Shown piece after piece: positions 1 to 5,054 of a stretch of DNA of 5,054 bases; position 1 is the stretch's first letter; each line of letters begins with the position of its first letter. The translations under genes were made by a program, and so were the position numbers. Source of the DNA: Bacteroidota bacterium (GTDB taxonomy: Bacteria > Bacteroidota > Bacteroidia > NS11-12g > UBA955); assembly GCA_008081305.1 (NCBI GenBank), contig VMCP01000171.1:1-5054 (forward strand), in the 5' to 3' direction. Under the pieces are notes generated by a model, which was not told the DNA's origin, searched no databases, and was given only the letters and a program-made list of their open reading frames with translations.

Positions 1-87
1 AAAATGGCAATCATGGCAGAATGTGGCATTCATGTAGTTGAAAGCCCAGCAGAAATCGGGCAACGCATGTACGACGTACTAAAATAA
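1..87 (+). CDS. sucD: Succinyl-CoA synthetase (ADP-forming) alpha subunit, C-terminal fragment
   Basis: Only the last 28 codons and a TAA stop are in the window; the gene begins to the left of base 1. The readable peptide runs KMAIMAECGIHVVE, then SPAEIGQRMYDVLK. A conserved Gly-Ile/Val-His-Val followed by Ser-Pro-Ala-(Glu/Asp)-Ile-Gly and a short Val-Leu-Lys end is the typical C-terminus of SucD. In the TCA cycle SucD pairs with SucC in the cytoplasm and interconverts succinyl-CoA and succinate with formation of ATP or GTP. The CoA-binding domain and the phosphorylated histidine lie outside the window and cannot be checked. The gene runs convergently to the lolA-ftsK group and shares a terminator with it. 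Identification rests on a short tail motif, so another CoA ligase alpha subunit of the same superfamily is possible but less likely. Confidence 0.8.
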   Translation, partial: KMAIMAECGIHVVESPAEIGQRMYDVLK

Positions 88-106
88 ACTTCTAAATCAT
101 ATCACT

Positions 107-137
107 AAAAAAGGGGCTGATTAAAGCCCCTTTTTTT
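107..137. terminator. Bidirectional rho-independent terminator between sucD and lolA
   Basis: A perfect 6-bp GC-rich stem (GGGGCT at 113-118 with AGCCCC at 125-130) closes a 6-base loop. It is flanked by six A on the left (107-112) and seven T on the right (131-137). Read on the plus strand it ends sucD, about 20 bases after its stop; read on the minus strand it ends lolA, about 27 bases after its stop. The flanking A and T runs can also pair and extend the stem. Such a symmetric A-stem-T element is the standard arrangement between convergent genes, and it is the only strong terminator visible in the window. Confidence 0.9.
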
Positions 138-164
138 ATACGTCTATAGCCTAGAATAAAGCTA

Positions 165-809
165 CTATCGTAGATCCACGAGTGTTACATTCTTATTTTT
201 GGCAGCATCCCAAACAAATAAATTCTTAGCTAATGATTTGTTCGGCACTTGATCGGTAATATTAATGATGATATCCGTTCCGTTTTTATAGTGTTGAACT
301 ACACGCTGCAATTTCTTATTCTTAGCAAATTCTACCTTTATATAAGAAAACTTATACTTCTTGGGTCTTTTAGGAACTAAGGTGATGTGGTGCTTTGCAT
401 TTTTAAACCCATTATACGATGCTTTGAATCCTTTATTATAGATATTGAAAATATCCTCTGGAGACATATCGTTGGTTTTCTTCTTGTATAGTTCAAGGGT
501 AACTTCCTCGTCTAGGGGGTTATATGTCCATATATGCTTACCGTCACATTGTATCGTTTGATCTGCGTAATCTAAATGGAACATGTTCACTTTTTTATTG
601 CTTTTGATGTAGAGTTTTCCCTTATTCGTAAATCCCTTACGGCTGCCTGATTTTGTGGTTAGTGCAAAGTCAGCGCTCAAGGTTTTATACCTCTTATACA
701 TTTGGCCAGATTCCTTTAAAATCTCACGGGCACGTATATCACTCTGGCTAAATACAGAAGCCACGCTGGCTACAAAGGCAATAAGTGCTATGCTATATTT
801 TATTCTCAT
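165..809 (-). CDS. lolA: LolA-type periplasmic outer-membrane lipoprotein carrier
   Basis: The 214-residue product is of usual LolA length. Residues 1-21 form a Sec signal peptide (basic MRIK start, hydrophobic stretch 7-20) with a plausible signal peptidase I site after Ser21 (Val-Phe-Ser, then Gln-Ser-Asp). The mature part carries the family pattern: a Lys-Gly-Lys-Leu-Tyr strand near 63-68, a CDGKHIWTYNP motif at 88-98 followed by acidic residues and strand 103-108, and an aromatic strand LFVWD at 197-201 before the C-terminal NVTLVDLR. LolA takes lipoproteins released by the LolCDE transporter and carries them through the periplasm to the outer membrane. The gene lies 88 bases downstream of ftsK, the same order as in E. 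coli. The mature protein is unusually basic (31 Lys and 7 Arg against 19 Asp/Glu by hand count). The start ATG is preceded only by a weak purine run (TAGAGA). A related LolA-like export factor is the main alternative. Confidence 0.85.
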   Translation of the reverse strand: MRIKYSIALIAFVASVASVFSQSDIRAREILKESGQMYKRYKTLSADFALTTKSGSRKGFTNKGKLYIKSNKKVNMFHLDYADQTIQCDGKHIWTYNPLDEEVTLELYKKKTNDMSPEDIFNIYNKGFKASYNGFKNAKHHITLVPKRPKKYKFSYIKVEFAKNKKLQRVVQHYKNGTDIIINITDQVPNKSLAKNLFVWDAAKNKNVTLVDLR

Positions 810-846
810 TCTCTATTAGCGAATTTCTAATTAAATCAACAGATAC

Positions 847-854
847 CAAAATTA
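847..854 (-). promoter_or_regulatory. Candidate Bacteroidota -7 element upstream of lolA
   Basis: On the minus strand these bases read TAATTTTG, an exact match to the Bacteroidota -7 consensus TAnnTTTG. It lies 37 bases before the lolA ATG, so transcription would start roughly 30 bases ahead of the gene. I find no TTG or TTTG at the expected distance for a -33 element, so this may be a weak promoter or a chance match in AT-rich DNA. If real, lolA could be expressed apart from ftsK. Confidence 0.3.
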
Positions 855-883
855 AGGGAGCCTAATCCCTGTTTTTTAGGGAT
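855..883 (-). promoter_or_regulatory. Pair of mutually exclusive hairpins in the ftsK-lolA gap
   Basis: Three short complementary blocks follow one another. On the minus strand they are ATCCCT (883-878), AGGGAT (870-865) and TCCCT (859-855). The middle block can pair with the first (6-bp stem, 7-base A-rich loop) or with the third (5-bp stem, 6-base loop). The second option is followed directly by TTAATTTT, which resembles a weak rho-independent tail. The layout is formally like a small attenuator or an mRNA processing site between ftsK and lolA, but the stems are short and this reading is inference. Confidence 0.3.
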
Positions 884-897
884 GAATGACCGACTCA

Positions 898-3381
898 CTA
901 CATTCTAGATAGGAAATCTTCTAATGCCATTTCATCGGGTAACTTTACCTGACGAGGCTTACTTCCTTGGCTGGGCCCAACAATACCTGCATCCTCCAAT
1001 TGATCCATTAATCGCCCAGCTCGGTTATATCCAATTTTCATCTTCCGTTGAATCATACTCGTACTACCCACCTGATTTTGAACCACAATTCTCGCTGCAT
1101 CCTCAAATAATGCATCCCGATCATCGGAGTCTAACTCTCCACCCCCACCAGAGGATTCATCTTCATATTCAGGCAACAAATAGGCTGACGGGTACGCCCT
1201 TTGCTCACCGATGTAATCGCAAATCTCTTCTACCTCCGGGGTATCTACAAAAGGACATTGTAAACGGATCATTTCATTTCCGCCGTTGTAAAGCATGTCT
1301 CCTTTACCGATCAATTGATCTGCGCCGTTTCCATCTAGAATGGTTCTCGAATCGATTTTAGACGTTACTCTGAAGGCAATCCTGGCAGGGAAATTGGCTT
1401 TTATCATACCGGTTATCACATTCACAGATGGTCGCTGCGTTGCCAGAATCAAATGAATTCCTATGGCACGCGCAAGTTGAGCCAAGCGAGCAATCGGTGT
1501 TTCAATTTCCTTACCTGCAGTCATCATAAGGTCTGCCACCTCATCAATCACAACAACGATATACGGCATGAATCGATGCCCGTTCTCAGGGTTTAATTTA
1601 CGCGCTAAGAACTTCCCATTGTACTCAACAATATTCCGCACCATGGCATCTTGCAGGAGCTTGTATCGGTTATCCATTTCTACACAAAGGGAGTTCAGTG
1701 TATTGACCACTTTTTGGTTATCTGTAATAATGGCTTCTCCATCTCCTGGTAGTTTAGCGAGGAAATGTCGCTCAATTTTATTGAAAAGTGTGAGTTCAAC
1801 CTTTTTAGGGTCAACCAAGACAAACTTTACATATGCTGGGTGCTTTTTGTATAAAAGCGATACCAGAATAGCGTTCAATCCAACAGATTTACCTTGCCCC
1901 GTAGCACCCGCCATTAATAGGTGAGGCATTTTGGCTAAGTCCGCGATAAATATCTCATTGGAAATGGTCTTACCCAAGGCTACGGGTAACTGATAGTCAC
2001 ATTCTTGAAATTTCTTGCTTGCCAGAATATTCCGCATTGGAACCATCACCGGTTTTCGATTAGGCACCTCAATACCAATGGTTCCTTTACCTGGTATAGG
2101 TGCAATGATACGAATCCCCAATGCAGCCAAGCTCAAAGCGATATCATCCTCGAGGTTTTTAATTTTTGAAATTTTCACCCCTGGGGCGGGCACAATTTCA
2201 TACAGTGTCACCGTTGGACCAACAGAAGCATTGATCTTCGAGATCCCGATTTTATAATTGTTTAGGGTTTCTTCAATGAGATTCTTGCTTTTTTCGATTT
2301 CTGCCACATCAATTTCTTGTTTCTTATCGCCGTAGTCAATAAGAAGATCTAATGTGGGGAAACGATACCCACTCAGGTCTGCCCTTGGGTCGTATTCTGT
2401 ATTTACTTTACCATATTCCTCATCGCTCTGCTTTTCAGCAAGGTTCTCATCTACCTTTTCTTCCTCATGGGCTGTGGTATCCTCAATAGTAAATCCACTT
2501 TCTGTTTCTAATTTTGCGCTAGGCACCTCTTCCTTTTCATTAGATGGTGCAAATGATATAGTGGCTTCCTCCTCCTTTTCTTGAGGTGTCTCATCTTCAT
2601 TTTGGGGTTCATCCATCACCTCATCATAAAACGGATTTCCCCTTGGTTCATCTTCAATGATTTCAGGTTCTTGTCTCATTGCGGGTTGAGCATCCTCTTC
2701 TTCAAAATCGTCTAACTCCTCATCTGATAGTGGATCCTTAAGTTTGATTTTTGCAAACGGATTTGCGTTGTGTAAGATGATGGCGTAAAGAAATGCAAAA
2801 ACCAATATGAGTAAAATGGCACCGAAAATCCCAATGCTGTGTTGTAATTGCTGAATACTAAAGTAACCGAATGTTCCTCCTAGCAATGGGTACCACCATT
2901 GAAAAACAAAACCTAGAAATAAGGAAAACCATAACATGAAGAGCATGGTATGTATAAGTATTCTCAATAGAGAAAATGGACGATAGTCCAATAGCCAATA
3001 CAGGCCCGTCAAGACTAAAAATGGGAGAATGCTGTAGGATGCCAAACCGAAGCCATTGTGGACAAAGGCATAGGCCCATCTTGCACCCCAATAACCCATA
3101 GCATTTGCTGCTTCTCCTTGATTTGCACGGTACTCTTTCCAATTGCCGTCAGCCAAAAAACTTTGGTCATACTGCCAAGAGAAAAAGAAAGAGGTAAAAC
3201 TAACAAAAGTTACCACCGACAGGGTTAAAAGTAGAAAACCCATTACTCTTCGTGTGGTTTCATTCTTCATGGAAGCCGCCCTAAAAATTTCTTTACCGGA
3301 AACACGTTGTTCCTTATCGGAAGGAGTGTCCTTCAAAAAATCAGTAAATTTATTTTTGGATTTTCTTTTTGGGGTAGCCAT
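898..3381 (-). CDS. ftsK: DNA translocase FtsK
   Basis: FtsK is a septum-anchored hexameric ATPase that pumps chromosomal DNA during division and helps resolve dimers at the terminus. The 827-residue product has the full layout. A basic cytoplasmic start (MATPKRKSK) is followed by four membrane segments near residues 47-68, 112-132, 137-161 and 183-203. A strongly acidic linker covers about 219-330, with roughly 40 Asp/Glu. The motor domain has Walker A GATGQGKS at 492-499, Walker B VVVIDE ending at D613-E614, and the ATQRPS motif at 647-652. A GGGG hinge near 745-748 leads to the winged-helix gamma domain at about 753-815, with IGYNRAGRLMDQLEDAGIVG and GSKPR, which in relatives reads polar DNA motifs and contacts XerD. 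No key residue is missing. Length is close to SpoIIIE and other short-linker FtsK proteins, far below the 1329 residues of E. coli. The ATG at 3381 is favoured because the basic leader and an AAGGA (minus strand, three bases before ATG) fit; the next Met (38) would drop the leader. It lies 69 bases downstream of rnz. Confidence 0.97.
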   Translation of the reverse strand: MATPKRKSKNKFTDFLKDTPSDKEQRVSGKEIFRAASMKNETTRRVMGFLLLTLSVVTFVSFTSFFFSWQYDQSFLADGNWKEYRANQGEAANAMGYWGARWAYAFVHNGFGLASYSILPFLVLTGLYWLLDYRPFSLLRILIHTMLFMLWFSLFLGFVFQWWYPLLGGTFGYFSIQQLQHSIGIFGAILLILVFAFLYAIILHNANPFAKIKLKDPLSDEELDDFEEEDAQPAMRQEPEIIEDEPRGNPFYDEVMDEPQNEDETPQEKEEEATISFAPSNEKEEVPSAKLETESGFTIEDTTAHEEEKVDENLAEKQSDEEYGKVNTEYDPRADLSGYRFPTLDLLIDYGDKKQEIDVAEIEKSKNLIEETLNNYKIGISKINASVGPTVTLYEIVPAPGVKISKIKNLEDDIALSLAALGIRIIAPIPGKGTIGIEVPNRKPVMVPMRNILASKKFQECDYQLPVALGKTISNEIFIADLAKMPHLLMAGATGQGKSVGLNAILVSLLYKKHPAYVKFVLVDPKKVELTLFNKIERHFLAKLPGDGEAIITDNQKVVNTLNSLCVEMDNRYKLLQDAMVRNIVEYNGKFLARKLNPENGHRFMPYIVVVIDEVADLMMTAGKEIETPIARLAQLARAIGIHLILATQRPSVNVITGMIKANFPARIAFRVTSKIDSRTILDGNGADQLIGKGDMLYNGGNEMIRLQCPFVDTPEVEEICDYIGEQRAYPSAYLLPEYEDESSGGGGELDSDDRDALFEDAARIVVQNQVGSTSMIQRKMKIGYNRAGRLMDQLEDAGIVGPSQGSKPRQVKLPDEMALEDFLSRM

Positions 3382-3431
3382 GTATCCTTACGAATATATA
3401 ACGGCTAATCCGGCGAATTTCTTACATTTAT

Positions 3432-3451
3432 ACACAGATCCTAGTCTGTGT
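3432..3451. other. Hairpin overlapping the rnz stop codon
   Basis: ACACAGA (3432-3438) pairs perfectly with TCTGTGT (3445-3451), and a T-G pair can close the inner end, leaving a 4-base loop. On the minus strand the hairpin begins at the last base of the rnz TAA codon. The sequence after it is ATAAATGTAAG, with no T run, so it is not a classic rho-independent terminator. An mRNA 3'-end stabiliser, a processing site between rnz and ftsK, or a partial terminator are all possible. Confidence 0.45.
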
Positions 3452-4386
3452 TATTTACTTGCCAGCAGCTCTTCGATGTTAGATTCTATACCAACACAAA
3501 GACCTTCTTTTCCGAGTATCACTTGAGGGTGCTCGAGTTGTGCTTCTTCCAAAAGCTCATCTAATTCACGGTAGCGAGCGGAGTAATGACCCAACATCAG
3601 TTTTTGTGCTTTGGCAAGTCGAGCGATACAACCTGCTTGCTTGGCGGTACTGTGAAATGTTTCCTTTGCTCGTTCTAATCGATCATGCAAAAAGGTAGAT
3701 TCATGATATAATAGATCCACGCCATGAATGAACTCTACGATACCTTCGTCATAAATGGTATCTGACATGTAAGCATAAGACCTCAATGGCGCTGCAGGGA
3801 AAGTGAGGTCTTTATTTGATATTGATTTCCAATCGGCACCATATTTCAATTCTTCATAGAATGAAATGGGGACCTCATGTTTTTTGCAGGCATCCACATC
3901 AATTTTACGGGTTGGACCTTTTTCTCTCAGTATAAACCCAGTACAAGGAATACGATGTTTTAAAGGCACCGTCTCAATTTCAAAATCATCGTGTACAAGA
4001 ACCGTTTCATGCTTCTCAGGATTCGTGACGATAAAATTGATTTCGAAATTCAAATGTGCGTTCCCCTCCGACAAAATAGGCTTGAGAATATCTTGCAATG
4101 CTGCAGGCCCTATGATAGTTAGAGGGTCTGTTCGTTGAAATAATCCCATAGAAGTAATCAGACCAGGCAATCCGAAATAATGATCTCCATGTAAATGTGA
4201 AATCATAACATACTTCAATTTCAATAACTTCAACTGGTAATGATTGATTTGAGACTGAGTCCCTTCTCCACAATCAATTAGAAAAAAATGTTTGTCTAGG
4301 CGTACATATTGACCACTCGGATTGCGCTCTCGGGTCGGCGTTGCTGACGACGTACCTAAAACAACTAATTCGAATGGCTTCTGCAT
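3451..4386 (-). CDS. rnz: Ribonuclease Z (tRNA 3'-processing endonuclease)
   Basis: RNase Z cuts the 3' trailer from tRNA precursors in the cytoplasm, working as a zinc-dependent metallo-beta-lactamase-fold dimer. The 311-residue length fits the short form (about 305-310). Features in order are an N-terminal ELVVLGTSSATPT strand-turn (6-18) with the family NPSGQ (22-26), DCGEGTQ at 38-44, and the zinc motif HLHGDH at 64-69, with H64, H66, D68 and H69 as ligands. PLKHR follows with H144, then the flexible arm (exosite) around 155-190 including EKGPTRKID, SDT with D209, HSTA with H245, and GHYSARY with H267. All seven expected metal ligands and the HSTA histidine are present, so the enzyme should be active. 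It sits 79 bases downstream of a glycosyltransferase gene and 69 bases upstream of ftsK. No strong Shine-Dalgarno sequence precedes the ATG. The HSTA motif and the exosite argue against a generic metal-dependent hydrolase. Confidence 0.96.
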   Translation of the reverse strand: MQKPFELVVLGTSSATPTRERNPSGQYVRLDKHFFLIDCGEGTQSQINHYQLKLLKLKYVMISHLHGDHYFGLPGLITSMGLFQRTDPLTIIGPAALQDILKPILSEGNAHLNFEINFIVTNPEKHETVLVHDDFEIETVPLKHRIPCTGFILREKGPTRKIDVDACKKHEVPISFYEELKYGADWKSISNKDLTFPAAPLRSYAYMSDTIYDEGIVEFIHGVDLLYHESTFLHDRLERAKETFHSTAKQAGCIARLAKAQKLMLGHYSARYRELDELLEEAQLEHPQVILGKEGLCVGIESNIEELLASK

Positions 4387-4390
4387 AACT

Positions 4391-4398
4391 CAAATTTA
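4391..4398 (-). promoter_or_regulatory. Candidate Bacteroidota -7 element just before rnz
   Basis: On the minus strand these bases read TAAATTTG, an exact TAnnTTTG match, only four bases before the rnz ATG. If used, the transcript would start at or within a few bases of the ATG and be nearly leaderless. No clear TTG or TTTG lies about 19-21 bases further upstream. The surrounding gap is AT-rich, so a chance match is quite possible. Confidence 0.25.
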
Positions 4399-4465
4399 AC
4401 AATAACCATTCCAATTTTAAGAAATTGTAAACAAGTGGCATAATTTAGTTGGTAATTGAAGCTAA

Positions 4466-5054
4466 TCACTTCAACAATTCATCAACTGCACTCATGACAG
4501 AGAGCTCTTCAATACGGGCAATACAAGGATTGTGGGCATGTACACAATGTACTTGATCACAAGGGTTACATTCAAGCACCTCATGAAAAATTTTAGATCC
4601 CGATGTTTGCGGATAGAACACATCCTTCACTCCAGGTCCAAATAATGAAATTGACTTTTTACCCAAGGCATCTGCAATTTGTAACGGGCCACTTTCGTTG
4701 CCCACGAATAAGACACATTGTTGAATTACGGATGCAAATACAGTCAAAGGCTCCCGACTAATATATGCTGTTGCTGTGTTTTCAGAATGTTCAACTACCT
4801 CCCTCAATATCTCTTGTTCATCTTCGGTACCTATTACCAATACCCCTAGTTGAAACTCTTCATTAATGTATTTGGCAAGCCTCCCAAACCGGTCAGCGGG
4901 CCATCGTCTCAATTCACTTCGCGCTGATGGATGTATCAAGACGAATTCATTTGAATCAAATGACATGGAATGAATAATCTCCAAAGCGCGATTTTGACTT
5001 TCATCTCCAATTTTTAAGATAGAATGCAATGGCTCTTTTGAAGATAACATGGGC
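4466..5054 (-). CDS. Glycosyltransferase family 9 (LPS heptosyltransferase-like), C-terminal part
   Basis: The frame is open to the right edge, so the 5' end lies outside the window. The Met codon at 5050 is probably internal: a Pro codon precedes it in frame, and GT9 enzymes are about 330-360 residues while only 195 are seen here. Numbering from that Met, the visible part carries the start of the C-terminal Rossmann-like domain (FVLIHPSARSELRRWPADRF, 36-55), a beta strand with LVIGTEDE (71-78), the donor-site motif VGNESGPLQIADALG (116-130) followed by ISLFGPG (134-140), and a Cys-rich tail CNPCDQVHCVHAHNPC (161-176) seen in WaaF-like proteins. Family members transfer heptose or related sugars from ADP-sugar to LPS core or other surface glycans at the inner face of the cytoplasmic membrane. 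The motif has Glu and Gln where many relatives have Asp and His, so the donor cannot be inferred safely. It is the most upstream visible gene of the minus-strand group. Confidence 0.85.
   Translation of the reverse strand, partial: PMLSSKEPLHSILKIGDESQNRALEIIHSMSFDSNEFVLIHPSARSELRRWPADRFGRLAKYINEEFQLGVLVIGTEDEQEILREVVEHSENTATAYISREPLTVFASVIQQCVLFVGNESGPLQIADALGKKSISLFGPGVKDVFYPQTSGSKIFHEVLECNPCDQVHCVHAHNPCIARIEELSVMSAVDELLK

Noticed and set aside
924..1361. Plus-strand open frame of 145 codons inside ftsK
   Set aside because: It lies wholly antisense to the conserved FtsK motor and gamma domains and its translation resembles no family I know. The same holds for the plus-strand frames at 1568-1924, 2015-2257 and 2354-2584.
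2530..2730. Repeat-like stretch of GAG/GAA-type codons in the ftsK linker
   Set aside because: It reflects the acidic low-complexity linker; I see no regular repeat unit at DNA level.
2858..3206. Two minus-strand open frames within the membrane part of ftsK (2858-3142 and 3015-3206)
   Set aside because: They are out-of-frame shadows of the FtsK transmembrane region; the in-frame product keeps all expected FtsK features.
3391..3400. Possible -7 element (TATATTCG) before ftsK
   Set aside because: It deviates from TAnnTTTG at a conserved T and has no -33 partner, so ftsK may simply be read from upstream.
3143..3526. Plus-strand open frame spanning the rnz-ftsK gap
   Set aside because: It runs antisense across the ends of two well-supported genes, with no recognisable domain. 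The frames at 3866-4138 (plus) and 4016-4273 (minus) within rnz are rejected for the same reason.
4412..4427. AT-rich inverted repeat CAATTT-TAAG-AAATTG upstream of rnz
   Set aside because: It is a six-pair stem of mostly A-T pairs without a T tract, expected often in AT-rich intergenic DNA, so there is no support for a terminator or operator.
5048..5050. ATG as the true start of the glycosyltransferase
   Set aside because: The frame continues past the window edge and the N-terminal half of a family 9 enzyme is missing, so this Met is most likely internal.

Overview
This window looks like an ordinary housekeeping stretch of a Bacteroidota chromosome, probably from the flavobacterial side of the phylum. 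The evidence is moderate-to-low GC, an FtsK of about 830 residues with a short acidic linker, a lysine-rich LolA-like carrier, start codons without strong Shine-Dalgarno sequences, and upstream sequences that resemble the Bacteroidota TAnnTTTG -7 element. The genus cannot be fixed from the sequence alone.

Layout from left to right: (1) the last 28 codons of a plus-strand gene, recognisable as the alpha subunit of succinyl-CoA synthetase (sucD); (2) a compact bidirectional rho-independent terminator at 107-137; (3) four minus-strand genes, which in transcription order (right to left) are a family 9 glycosyltransferase (LPS heptosyltransferase-like, 5' end outside the window), ribonuclease Z (rnz), the DNA translocase ftsK, and a LolA-type periplasmic lipoprotein carrier. 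The minus-strand genes are separated by gaps of 79, 69 and 88 bases. Nothing interrupts them, and the first terminator I can see downstream of them is the shared one after lolA. No stretch longer than 300 bases lacks a gene.

The minus-strand genes serve general envelope and cell-cycle upkeep. The glycosyltransferase likely builds surface polysaccharide, FtsK couples septation to chromosome segregation, LolA carries lipoproteins to the outer membrane, and RNase Z matures tRNA 3' ends. The ftsK-lolA order is the same as in Escherichia coli.

I see no mobile element, CRISPR array, RNA gene, phage gene or defence module, and no candidate for an undescribed system. The points worth a second look are small: two mutually exclusive hairpins overlapping a promoter-like box between ftsK and lolA, a hairpin on the rnz stop codon, a promoter-like box almost touching the rnz start, and altered residues in the glycosyltransferase donor-site motif.
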